Of a DNA stretch of 64,000 nt, positions 53,010 to 61,664 are shown in pieces. Numbering within the stretch: the first letter of the stretch is position 1; every line of letters starts with the position of its first letter. The translations under genes and the position numbers were made by a program. The DNA comes from Serratia fonticola (GTDB lineage Bacteria > Pseudomonadota > Gammaproteobacteria > Enterobacterales > Enterobacteriaceae), in the NCBI RefSeq assembly GCF_006715025.1, contig NZ_VFMK01000001.1, positions 5,270,001 through 5,334,000 of the forward strand. Reading direction: 5' to 3'. Below the pieces are notes generated by a model. The model saw only the letters and a list, made by a program, of their open reading frames with translations, did not search any database and was not told the DNA's origin.

Positions 53010-54229
53010 ACGAGATGAGTTATCTAGAAAAACTACTGGATGGAGTTGATGTTGAATGGAAATCGCTTGGGAAAGTGGCCTCTTTGAGACGAGGCAGAGT
53101 TATGTCAAAGGGGTATTTGATTGATAATATAGGGAAATACCCAGTATACAGTTCTCAAACAGCCAATAACGGAATAATTGGTTCTATAGACACCTTTGAT
53201 TTTGATGGTGAATATATTAGCTGGACAACTGATGGAGCAAATGCAGGGACTGTATTCTATCGCACCGGAAAATTTTCGATAACTAATGTCTGCGGACTCA
53301 TTAAAATTAATGAAGAAGTAGTAGTAAACTACAAATACCTTTTTTATTGGCTAACTATTGAAGCTAAGAAGCATGTGTATTCAGGAATGGGAAACCCAAA
53401 GTTAATGAGCCACCAGGTTGAAAAAATACCTGTGCCAATCCCTTGTCCAGACAATCCAGAAAAATCCCTCGCCATCCAGTCGGAAATCGTTCGGATTCTG
53501 GATACATTTACTGTACTTACCGCTGAGCTTACCGCTGAGCTTAACATGCGTAAAAAGCAGTACAACTACTATCGCGACCAGTTGCTGAGTTTTGACGATG
53601 GTGAGGTTGAGTGGAAGACGCTAGGGGATGTAACAAAAAAATGGTACTCAGGTGGAACACCTACAGCTGGCAAAGCTGAGTATTACGAAAATGGTGATAT
53701 TCCTTGGTTAAGGACTCAAGAGGTTAAGTTCTCCGATATCAACAGTACTGAAATAAAAATAACTCAAGCAGCGTTAAAAAATTCTGCGGCAAAATGGATT
53801 CCAGAAAATTGTGTAATTATTGCTATTTCAGGAGCAACGGCGGGACGGTCTGCCATAAATAAAATTCCTTTAGCAACCAATCAGCACTGTGGTTGTTTAG
53901 AAATTGACGACACAAAGGCGTTATATCGTTATGTCTTCCATTGGGTAAGCTTCAATTATGAAAACATTAAGTTGCTGGGACAAGGTGCCAGAGGTGACCT
54001 CAACTCAACTATTATTAAAAATTTCAAACTTCCTGTACCTTATGCAACCGATCCTGATAAATCACTTGAAGAACAAGCTCGCATTGTTGACATTTTGGAT
54101 AAATTCGACACGCTGACCAACTCCATCACCGAAGGCCTTCCCCGCGAAATCGAGTTGCGCCAGAAGCAATACAAACATTATCGGGAATTGCTATTTAGCT
54201 TCCCGAGACCGGAAGTTGCAGAGGCGTGA
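53006..54229 (+). CDS. hsdS: type I specificity subunit HsdS (type IC)
   Basis: A 407-aa specificity subunit with two target-recognition domains (about 15-150 and 205-345), each followed by a conserved helix (MRKKQYNYYRDQLLSF and LRQKQYKHYRELLFSF). The first spacer helix carries TAEL twice. In the EcoR124 family, two copies give a 6-bp and three copies a 7-bp non-specific spacer in the bipartite target. The target half-sites cannot be read from sequence. It lies between hsdM (4-bp overlap) and prrC. Confidence 0.94.
   Translation: MNEMSYLEKLLDGVDVEWKSLGKVASLRRGRVMSKGYLIDNIGKYPVYSSQTANNGIIGSIDTFDFDGEYISWTTDGANAGTVFYRTGKFSITNVCGLIKINEEVVVNYKYLFYWLTIEAKKHVYSGMGNPKLMSHQVEKIPVPIPCPDNPEKSLAIQSEIVRILDTFTVLTAELTAELNMRKKQYNYYRDQLLSFDDGEVEWKTLGDVTKKWYSGGTPTAGKAEYYENGDIPWLRTQEVKFSDINSTEIKITQAALKNSAAKWIPENCVIIAISGATAGRSAINKIPLATNQHCGCLEIDDTKALYRYVFHWVSFNYENIKLLGQGARGDLNSTIIKNFKLPVPYATDPDKSLEEQARIVDILDKFDTLTNSITEGLPREIELRQKQYKHYRELLFSFPRPEVAEA
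53516..53539 (+). repeat. two 12-bp tandem repeats encoding TAEL in hsdS
   Basis: CTTACCGCTGAG occurs twice in a row (53516-53527, 53528-53539). Gain or loss of one 12-bp unit keeps the frame and, by analogy with EcoR124I/II, would change the spacer of the recognition sequence. Confidence 0.85.
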
Positions 54230-54230
54230 C

Positions 54231-55430
54231 ATGAGTAAGACACTCCTGGAAATAGCCCAACAGCTGAGTACGCCTAAGAAAGTCAAAAAAACTGTCTCTG
54301 AAAAAACGAAGGAAGTTGAAGAGACCAGGCCTGTGCCAAAGGTGCAGTTAATCTACGCTTTCAATGGCACAGGCAAGACACGTCTTTCCCGGGATTTCAA
54401 GCAATGGATTGCGTCCAAAGTCATTGACGGAGAAGGTGATGACGAAGCTGAACAGTCGGAGTTGTCGCGCAAAAAAATCCTTTATTACAATGCTTTCACT
54501 GAGGACTTGTTCTATTGGGATAACGATCTGCAAGAAGACGCCGAGCCGAAGCTGAAGGTGCAGCCTAATTCCTATACAAACTGGTTGCTGACATTGCTAA
54601 AAGATTTGGGGCAGGATGGCAATATCGTCCGTTATTTCCAGCGCTATGCGAACGACAAGCTAACGCCACACTTCAATCCAGATTTTACCGAAGTTACTTT
54701 TTCCATGGAGCGCGGCAACGATGAACGTTCCGCCCACATCAAGTTATCAAAAGGTGAAGAGAGCAACTTCATCTGGAGTGTTTTTTACACCTTGCTGGAT
54801 CAAGTCGTCACAATTCTCAATGTCGCCGATCCGGATGTACGTGAGAACCGAGAATTTGATCAACTGGAATATGTATTCATTGATGATCCCGTTAGCTCCC
54901 TTGATGATAACCATTTGATTGAATTAGCAGTCAATCTTGCAGGGCTGATCAAATCCAGTGAATCCGATTTGAAGTTCATTATCACAACACATAGCCCAAT
55001 CTTTTATAATGTACTTTTCAATGAGTTGAACGGTAAAGCTTGCTACATGTTGGAGAGTTTTGAGGATGGTACATTTGCCCTCACAGAAAAATATGGCGAC
55101 TCTAACAAGAGTTTTTCCTATCATCTCCACCTAAAGCAAACCATCGAACAGGCAATTGCTGACAACAACGTTGAAAGATATCACTTCACGTTACTGCGCA
55201 ATCTTTATGAGAAAACAGCCAGCTTTCTGGGCTACCCTAAATGGTCTGAACTCTTGCCTGACGACAAGCAGCTTTATCTGAGCAGAATCATCAATTTCAC
55301 TAGCCACAGCACGCTATCGAATGAAGCCGTTGCAGAGCCAACGCCGGCGGAGAAAGCGACTGTCAAACTGTTGCTCGATCACTTGAAGAACAACTGTGGC
55401 TTCTGGCAGCAGGAACAAAAAAATGGTTGA
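54231..55430 (+). CDS. prrC: PrrC-like anticodon nuclease
   Basis: A 399-aa protein, start ATG 54231 (GAGG 6 nt upstream). N-terminal ABC-type ATPase: Walker A IYAFNGTGKTRLS (about 41-53), signature LSKGEE (172-177), Walker B YVFIDDPVSSLDD (214-226), H-loop ITTHSP. The C-terminal nuclease part has Arg323, Glu327 and His359, each exactly three positions after the PrrC triad Arg320, Glu324, His356; PrrC has 396 aa. The gene lies between hsdS and hsdR as in EcoprrI, where PrrC is held silent by the restriction complex and cleaves tRNA-Lys when phage T4 inhibits restriction. Confidence 0.88.
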   Translation: MSKTLLEIAQQLSTPKKVKKTVSEKTKEVEETRPVPKVQLIYAFNGTGKTRLSRDFKQWIASKVIDGEGDDEAEQSELSRKKILYYNAFTEDLFYWDNDLQEDAEPKLKVQPNSYTNWLLTLLKDLGQDGNIVRYFQRYANDKLTPHFNPDFTEVTFSMERGNDERSAHIKLSKGEESNFIWSVFYTLLDQVVTILNVADPDVRENREFDQLEYVFIDDPVSSLDDNHLIELAVNLAGLIKSSESDLKFIITTHSPIFYNVLFNELNGKACYMLESFEDGTFALTEKYGDSNKSFSYHLHLKQTIEQAIADNNVERYHFTLLRNLYEKTASFLGYPKWSELLPDDKQLYLSRIINFTSHSTLSNEAVAEPTPAEKATVKLLLDHLKNNCGFWQQEQKNG

Positions 55431-58400
55431 TTGCACCAAGCCAATTGCTGAGTCCAATAATTTTATCATTTTGGACAAATACAACCCGGACTGGAAGATT
55501 ACCGAGAGCTACCAGAGCGAAGGTGATCTGGAGCGTGAGCTGATTCAGGATTTGGTTAACCAGGGCTATGAATACCTGCCAACCCTGAACAACACCAAGG
55601 CTCTGCTCGCTAATGTCAGGGAACAGTTGCAAACCCTTAACAATGTAGAGTTCCTGGAGGCTGAATGGCGTCGCTTTGTGGAAACCTGGATGGACAAGCC
55701 CAGCGATGGCGTTGTCGAAAAGGCCCGCAAGATTCATGATGATTATGTTCATGATTTCGTCTTCGACGATGGCCGTATTCAGAATATCTATCTGCTGGAT
55801 AGAAAAAACATCCTTCGCAATAAAGTGCAGGTTATCAAACAGTTCGAGCAAATCGGTACGCACGCCAATCGCTACGATGTCACCATTCTGGTCAATGGCC
55901 TGCCGCTGGTACAAATTGAGTTGAAAAAACGCGGTGTCGCTATACGTGAAGCCTTCAATCAGATACACCGCTACAGTAAGGAAAGCTTTAACAGCGATAA
56001 TTCTCTGTTTAAATACCTGCAACTGTTTGTTATATCCAACGGCACCGATACCCGTTACTTTGCCAATACCACCAAGCGGGATAAAAATAGTTTTGATTTC
56101 TCCATGAACTGGGCGAAGTCCGATAACACGCTGATAAAAGACCTGAAGGACTTTACCGCCACGTTTTTCCAGAAGCATACCTTGCTCAATGTTCTGTTTA
56201 ACTACAGCGTGTTTGACAGTAGCCAGACGCTGCTGGTAATGCGCCCCTATCAGATTGCTGCCACCGAGCGAATCCTGTGGAAAATTAACAGTTCCTTTAC
56301 CGCGAAGAACTGGTCAAAGCCAGAAAGCGGGGGGTTTATCTGGCACACCACCGGATCAGGTAAAACCCTGACCAGCTTTAAGGCCGCTCGTCTGGCAACG
56401 GAACTGGGCTTTATTGATAAAGTTTTCTTTGTGGTCGACAGGAAAGACCTCGATTACCAGACCATAAAGGAGTACCAGCGTTTCTCGCCGGACAGCGTCA
56501 ATGGTTCTGACAATACTGCAGGTCTTAAAAGGAATCTGGATAAAGACGATAACAAAATTATCGTCACTACTATTCAGAAACTGAATAACCTGATGAAGGC
56601 GGAAGCGGACTTGCCCGTCTATCAGCAGCAGGTGGTGTTTATTTTTGATGAATGTCACCGCAGTCAGTTTGGTGAAGCACAGAAGAACTTAAAAAAGAAA
56701 TTCAAACGGTTTTACCAGTTCGGTTTTACCGGCACGCCCATTTTCCCGCAAAACGCATTAGGGTCGGAAACGACCGCCAGCGTTTTTGGCCGTGAGTTGC
56801 ATTCTTACGTGATTACTGATGCCATTCGTGATGAAAAGGTGCTGAAGTTTAAGGTGGACTATAACGATGTCCGCCCGCAGTTTAAAGCGCTAGAAACCGA
56901 AACCGACGAGAAAAAACTCAGCGCCGCGGAAAATCAGCAGGCATTTCTTCACCCACTGCGCATCCAGGAAATTACACAGTACATCCTGAATAACTTCCGC
57001 CAGAAAACACATCGCACGTTCCCTGGAGCCAGAGGTTTTAATGCCATGCTGGCAGTAAGTAGCGTGGATGCGGCAAAAGCGTATTACGCGACGTTTAAAG
57101 AGCTACAGGAAGAGGCGGCCAATAAAACAGCCAGTTATAAACCGCTGCGGGTGGCAACTATCTTCTCTTTTGCGGCTAATGAAGAACAAAGCGCTATCGG
57201 TGACATTACTGATGAAAGCTTTGATACCAGTGCAATGAATAGCAGCGCCAAAGAGTTTCTGGATGCTGCCATTGATGACTATAACGCTCACTTTAAAACG
57301 AATTTCAGCACTGACAGCAACGGCTTTCAAAACTATTACCGTGATTTAGCCCTGAGAGTTAAAAATCAAGATATCGACCTGCTCATTGTGGTGGGAATGT
57401 TTTTAACCGGTTTTGACGCGCCGACGCTGAACACTCTGTTCGTCGATAAAAACCTGCGTTATCACGGTTTGATGCAGGCATTCTCCCGCACTAACCGTAT
57501 CTTTGATGCTACAAAGACCTTCGGCAATATTGTGACGTTTAGAGATCTGGAACGCGCAACCATTGATGCCATCACGCTGTTTGGGGATAAAAATACCAAA
57601 AACGTGGTGCTTGAGAAAAGTTACAAAGAGTACATGGAGGGCTTTACCGATATTGTGACAGGTGAGGCCAAGCGCGGCTTTATGGATATTGTTACGACAT
57701 TGGAATATCAGTTCCCTGATCCGGCTAGCATTGATAGCGAGAAGGGGAAAAAGGCCTTCGTCAAATTGTTTGGCGAATACCTGCGGGCTGAAAATATCCT
57801 GCAAAACTACGACGAATTTGCCATGCTGAAAGATCTGCAAAAAGTCGATATCAGCGATCCCGATGCCGTCGAAATATTCAAGACAGCGCATTATCTTGAC
57901 GATGAAAAGTTTGCCGAACTACAGACAATTCGTCTCCCCACAGAACGTAAGATTCAGGACTATCGTTCAGCCTACAATGATATCCGTGACTGGCAGCGTC
58001 GCGAGAAAGTGGCTAATGACAAGGATAAGTCAACCACTGACTGGGATGATGTCGTGTTTGAAATCGACCTGTTGAAATCGCAGGAAATTAACCTGGACTA
58101 TATTCTTGGTCTGATTTTTGAACATAACAGGCAGAAGAAAGGTAAAGAAGCACTGACTGAAGAGGTTAGACGGTTAATCCGTTCAAGTCTGGGTAACAGA
58201 GCCAAAGAAGGTCTAATTGTTGACTTTATTCAGCAGACTAACCTTGATGACATGCCGGACAAAGCCAGCATCATTGATGCGTTCTTCATTTTTGCTCAGC
58301 GTGAGCAGCTGCGTGAAGTTGAAGCGTTGATAAAGGAAGAAAACCTGAACGAAGAGGCTGCAAAGCGATATATTCGTACTTCCCTGAAGCGTGAGTATGC

Positions 58401-58542
58401 CACAGAAAATGGTACTGAGTTAAACGAGACTCTACCAAAGCTTAGTCCGCTAAACCCTCATTACAAAACGAAAAAACAAACCGTTTTTCAGAAAATTGGT
58501 GAGTTTATTGAGAAGTTTAAAGGGGTGGGTGGACAAATTTAG
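55423..58542 (+). CDS. hsdR: type I restriction endonuclease subunit HsdR (type IC)
   Basis: A 1039-aa motor and nuclease subunit (EcoR124I HsdR 1038). Start is the ATG at 55423, inside the last codons of prrC, with AGGAA upstream. Nuclease residues Asp152, Glu166 and Lys168 (IELKKRG) equal EcoR124I Asp151, Glu165, Lys167. The SF2 translocase has WHTTGSGKT from residue 307, DECH from 409 and QAFSRTNRIFD. A C-terminal helical domain docks to the methylase. It translocates and cuts unmodified DNA. Confidence 0.95.
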   Translation: MVDCTKPIAESNNFIILDKYNPDWKITESYQSEGDLERELIQDLVNQGYEYLPTLNNTKALLANVREQLQTLNNVEFLEAEWRRFVETWMDKPSDGVVEKARKIHDDYVHDFVFDDGRIQNIYLLDRKNILRNKVQVIKQFEQIGTHANRYDVTILVNGLPLVQIELKKRGVAIREAFNQIHRYSKESFNSDNSLFKYLQLFVISNGTDTRYFANTTKRDKNSFDFSMNWAKSDNTLIKDLKDFTATFFQKHTLLNVLFNYSVFDSSQTLLVMRPYQIAATERILWKINSSFTAKNWSKPESGGFIWHTTGSGKTLTSFKAARLATELGFIDKVFFVVDRKDLDYQTIKEYQRFSPDSVNGSDNTAGLKRNLDKDDNKIIVTTIQKLNNLMKAEADLPVYQQQVVFIFDECHRSQFGEAQKNLKKKFKRFYQFGFTGTPIFPQNALGSETTASVFGRELHSYVITDAIRDEKVLKFKVDYNDVRPQFKALETETDEKKLSAAENQQAFLHPLRIQEITQYILNNFRQKTHRTFPGARGFNAMLAVSSVDAAKAYYATFKELQEEAANKTASYKPLRVATIFSFAANEEQSAIGDITDESFDTSAMNSSAKEFLDAAIDDYNAHFKTNFSTDSNGFQNYYRDLALRVKNQDIDLLIVVGMFLTGFDAPTLNTLFVDKNLRYHGLMQAFSRTNRIFDATKTFGNIVTFRDLERATIDAITLFGDKNTKNVVLEKSYKEYMEGFTDIVTGEAKRGFMDIVTTLEYQFPDPASIDSEKGKKAFVKLFGEYLRAENILQNYDEFAMLKDLQKVDISDPDAVEIFKTAHYLDDEKFAELQTIRLPTERKIQDYRSAYNDIRDWQRREKVANDKDKSTTDWDDVVFEIDLLKSQEINLDYILGLIFEHNRQKKGKEALTEEVRRLIRSSLGNRAKEGLIVDFIQQTNLDDMPDKASIIDAFFIFAQREQLREVEALIKEENLNEEAAKRYIRTSLKREYATENGTELNETLPKLSPLNPHYKTKKQTVFQKIGEFIEKFKGVGGQI

Positions 58543-58911
58543 TCGTGGGCGCATAGGGGGGACGAAGTGGTCCCCCTGACCTATCCCAGTGTTCGATACA
58601 ACTGTCAGTGAAAAATACCTGCTTGTTGACTGAAGTGCAGATTCAGGGTTATTAGATAACAATCGCAAAAAGCCATCTTTAAAATAATTGGCCTATTACT
58701 TTAAAATGACAGATTGGGATAACTTAACTTATCTGCGTGGATTTATTATAATATTTGGTGAGCGCCTACTCGCCCACCATTATTATATTTACTATTCCAT
58801 CGGTTCGCAGATAAAATTTTCAAATATCACTAACTCTAAACATCTCGCTGTCCATTAATCTATATTGCTTCTAATTCGCTCTAATATTTTATTAAGAAAC
58901 ATTAGAGCGGA
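58543..58911. terminator. gap between convergent hsdR and HrgA-like genes, with two hairpins
   Basis: A hairpin AGGGGGGAC / GTCCCCCT at about 58554-58578 follows hsdR. A perfect 9-bp stem CGCTCTAAT / ATTAGAGCG (58877-58885 with 58901-58909) lies just past the stop of the minus-strand gene. Both are candidate terminators. No gene seen. Confidence 0.5.
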
Positions 58912-59841
58912 TTATCTATTCCAGAGCGCTTTGTGTATTTTTCCTGTCTGGTGATAATCGGAAACCAGATCGATAAACTCTTTAAAATCCTTGTTCTCTA
59001 CCACCAGACGGTTGACGGATTGCCAATCAATACTTGTTCGCTCTCGTGCAGGAATCAGAGTTTGGCTATTACCGGGATCTTGCGGATTAAGAAGGATCAC
59101 ACCAATACCATGCAATGCACATAACATCTGCAGCTCTCTTTCTACACCACGCTGCTTATCTTCATTTATTTCGGTCGCGACGAGATAGGCAAAGTGCGCC
59201 CAACTGGAGTTACTCACCGCCTGGAAGAAACATTCGCGCACGTTGCTACGATTAAGCTGGCGTTTTACTTCAAACGACCACAGGCGGGTTAAGCGCCCTT
59301 CACTATGACGGACACAATTTTGTACGACGGTATCCCATCCTTTATCGAGGGGTTGTAACGCGACAATATCGGGATAAAGCCAGTGGTTCGCGCCTAGGCC
59401 TTTGTTGTTGCTTGAGCGTTTTTCATCAATACGGCGGCAAAGTAGCTCTTCCTCTTCAGAGAGGTACTCTATCAACAACGGATAAAGTGCATGCTCAGTG
59501 AAACTCACCGTTTCTGCTGAAGGTACAGGAGTGATATCAGAAGGCCGTTGTTCCTGTGTACGATCTGCGCAGTCGCCTCCCCAATAAAATAGCCGTGGCC
59601 GTGGCTTATCACGCGTCATAACCTGCGAACTTTGCGATTTCGCTCGGGGCAAATCAGCACCAATCTCAGCGGCCATTTGGCTAAGAAAATCCTCATCGCT
59701 AGAAAAACGCGTATTTTTACGCTTTTCTGCCAGCTCATCTGCATAGTTTTCTATGATTTTTTGTGCCAGTTGGCGAGCGGTGAACTGTTGGTCCGGGTTT
59801 TCCCGTAACACATTGATAATCATTTGGGGACGACTGGTCAT
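58912..59841 (-). CDS. HrgA-like protein, winged helix plus PD-(D/E)XK-like domain
   Basis: A 309-aa protein; ATG at 59841 (an upstream TTG would add seven residues). The N-terminal ~65 residues resemble a HARE-type winged helix (VLRENPDQQFTARQLAQKII). The C-terminal half has the restriction-endonuclease pattern Asp158 (LYPDIVAL) ... Glu191-x-Lys193 (WSFEVKRQL), then a QAVSNSSWAHFAYLV helix as in COG2958/HrgA proteins. These genes often lie with restriction-modification loci. A nuclease role is inferred, not shown. Confidence 0.7.
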   Translation of the reverse strand: MTSRPQMIINVLRENPDQQFTARQLAQKIIENYADELAEKRKNTRFSSDEDFLSQMAAEIGADLPRAKSQSSQVMTRDKPRPRLFYWGGDCADRTQEQRPSDITPVPSAETVSFTEHALYPLLIEYLSEEEELLCRRIDEKRSSNNKGLGANHWLYPDIVALQPLDKGWDTVVQNCVRHSEGRLTRLWSFEVKRQLNRSNVRECFFQAVSNSSWAHFAYLVATEINEDKQRGVERELQMLCALHGIGVILLNPQDPGNSQTLIPARERTSIDWQSVNRLVVENKDFKEFIDLVSDYHQTGKIHKALWNR

Positions 59842-60183
59842 TGATTCGCCTACGTAATCCACACCAACGCTTGCAGCACCGATGTTAAGGTTAGTAACTC
59901 CTGTAATCGTTACAGTCTACCTTCCCTGGACTAGAGAACCAAGATCGCTGTCACCTCATACAACATTTTGCAAACGATCTCAAAATTTCACTTTTTTGGC
60001 GAGCATGTTCTCAATAGCCTCCACCTGTTTCCCCTGAGCTATAACCTTGGTATAAGCATTTTCGAACCAGAGATACCATCATCAGTAACAATGTCTATTG
60101 CTGGTAAATATATGTCGCCGTCGGTTAGTGATGAAGGAGCTAATAAAGCGTGGAAAATCAGGTAAGCACTGAATTCCAGGCAC
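59842..60183. promoter_or_regulatory. intergenic region upstream of the HrgA-like gene
   Basis: About 340 bp. A dyad CTGTAA-TCG-TTACAG lies at 59901-59915, 60 bp before the gene start. No ORF or RNA supported in the rest. Confidence 0.4.
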
Positions 60184-60208
60184 AAAAAAAGCCGCTCGTT
60201 AGCGACTT
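60184..60208 (-). terminator. Rho-independent terminator of tRNA-Leu
   Basis: On the minus strand AAGTCGCT-AACG-AGCGGCTT (one G-T pair) is followed by a T-run, 19 nt after the tRNA 3' end. Confidence 0.85.
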
Positions 60209-60226
60209 GATTTGCGTACTGACTAA

Positions 60227-60311
60227 TGGTGCCGAAGGCCGGACTCGAACCGGCACGTATTTCTACGGTTGATTTTGAATCAACTGCGTCTACCGATTTC
60301 GCCACTTCGGC
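60227..60311 (-). tRNA. leuX: tRNA-Leu (CAA)
   Basis: An 85-nt class II tRNA ending in encoded CCA. The acceptor GCCGAAG pairs with CTTCGGC, the anticodon loop is TTCAAAA with anticodon CAA, there is a long variable arm, and the T-loop is GGTTCGAGTCC. It matches E. coli leuX essentially base for base. leuX is a well-known insertion site for genomic islands, and its 3' end faces the accessory region to the left. Confidence 0.97.
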
Positions 60312-60338
60312 ACGAAGTAGTATGCGGAAAACGTGGGC

Positions 60339-60366
60339 ATTATACCTTCCCACTTTCCTCGCGCAA
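60339..60366 (-). promoter_or_regulatory. promoter of leuX
   Basis: On the minus strand TTGCGC (60361-60366), a 16-bp spacer, then a perfect -10 TATAAT (60339-60344), about 28 bp before the tRNA 5' end. A GC-rich discriminator follows, as in stringently controlled stable RNA promoters. Confidence 0.8.
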
Positions 60367-60437
60367 CACTTATCAAGCATTCGATGCGTTGAATGTTGAA
60401 AAAAACGTCACCCGTCGGTTTTCTCGGCTCATATCGT

Positions 60438-60737
60438 TCATTTCCCAGCCAAAACTCGCCATCGCCAACAACTCACTCCCGGCCGGGCTGCCTTATTGAT
60501 GCCGATTCTCCCAAGCTCGTCACGCTGGCTGATGGCCTGGCTGGCATCAGCCAGCTCATACTCTACTTGGCCTGTCCGTTGGGCGCACAAAGCGCGTAGT
60601 CCCTTCTCAACCAAGCGGTACTGCTCGCTTTTGTTACACGTCACATTAATTATCACAACCTTCTGTGAGTTTAATTCTTGCCGCAAATAACTATAACAAA
60701 ATGAATATAAACATTTTTTACCAATCACCCCGCGCAA
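60438..60737 (-). CDS. possible small protein, unknown
   Basis: A 99-codon minus-strand frame in the 500-bp gap between leuX and the DeoR gene. The part after residue 25 (VVIINVTCNKSEQYRLVEKG, ...QVEYELADASQAISQRDELG) reads like a plausible soluble protein, but there is no good ribosome site and no family. It may be chance. Confidence 0.25.
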   Translation of the reverse strand: MRGVIGKKCLYSFCYSYLRQELNSQKVVIINVTCNKSEQYRLVEKGLRALCAQRTGQVEYELADASQAISQRDELGRIGINKAARPGVSCWRWRVLAGK

Positions 60738-60862
60738 TTCCCTACTGAGCTTATGTGATGGTCATCGTTTATTTGTTAAATCACATGACAGAACATGAAT
60801 ACCCGATAACAAAAAGTAACAAGCCAGAGAGCGGCACATCGTTACCTACCAAGGAGTAGAAG

Positions 60863-61630
60863 ATGATCCCATCGGAACGCCGCGATTTTATCTATCGCTA
60901 TGTACATGAATATCAGTTAGTCACCATCGTGGCTCTGGCTGAGTTGATGAGCGTTTCACACATGACTGTTCGGCGCGACATTCATCAGCTGGAAGAAGAA
61001 GGCAAAGTGATCAGCATCAGCGGTGGTGTCCGCCTGAGCGATGCCCTGCGCCAAGAGTTGGCCTACAAAGAAAAAGCCCAGCTTCATCACCGGCAAAAAC
61101 GTGCTATCGGCCACTATGCCGCCGCAATGGTCGAAGACGGCCAGGTGGTCTATCTGGATGCGGGCACCACCAGCTTCGAGATCGCCCGCAACCTGGCGGA
61201 ACGCTTTAACCTGACCATCGTCACCAACGATTTCTCCATTATCCAACACCTGATGAACCGCCCGCAGCTCAACCTGTTCCACACCGGTGGCCGTGTCGAT
61301 CAGCGCAATTTCTCCTGCGTGGGCAACAGCGCCGCCATGCTGCTGCGCACGTTGAATATCGACGTGGCCTTTATCAGTACCAGTTCTTGGGATCTGGAAC
61401 ATGGCCTTTCTACCCCCCACGAAGAGAAAGTCCTGGTGAAGCAGGCCTTGCTGGACGTTGCCCGGCGCAAGGTGCTGGTCTCCGATAGCAGTAAATACGG
61501 CAAATACGGCATGTTCCGCGTCTGCCCCCTGGCGGCATTAGACGACATCATCTGCGATGCCGCCCTGCCACCAGACGCACTGCAACAGCTCAAAGAGCGT
61601 GGCGTGCGGCTACACAGCATCAACCTCTGA
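60863..61630 (+). CDS. DeoR family transcriptional regulator (YgbI-like)
   Basis: A 255-aa repressor: N-terminal winged helix (ERRDFIYRYVHEYQLVTIVALAELMSVSHMTVRRDIHQLEEEGKV) and C-terminal DeoRC domain (VYLDAGTTSFEIARNL, TVSDSSKYG-like VLVSDSSKYGKYG). GGAGTAGAAG precedes the ATG. It heads an operon with a DenD-like dehydrogenase and a GntP permease, as ygbI heads a similar sugar-acid cluster in E. coli. The effector is probably a phosphorylated four-carbon acid (inference). Confidence 0.85.
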   Translation: MIPSERRDFIYRYVHEYQLVTIVALAELMSVSHMTVRRDIHQLEEEGKVISISGGVRLSDALRQELAYKEKAQLHHRQKRAIGHYAAAMVEDGQVVYLDAGTTSFEIARNLAERFNLTIVTNDFSIIQHLMNRPQLNLFHTGGRVDQRNFSCVGNSAAMLLRTLNIDVAFISTSSWDLEHGLSTPHEEKVLVKQALLDVARRKVLVSDSSKYGKYGMFRVCPLAALDDIICDAALPPDALQQLKERGVRLHSINL

Positions 61631-61664
61631 TAACAACACCCTCTATAAGGAAAGGAGCATAACA

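Noticed and set aside
60184..60311. Second copy of the leuX 3' end as an attachment-site repeat
   Set aside because: No direct repeat of the tRNA 3' end was found by eye to the left, and no integrase gene is visible, so no att site is claimed.
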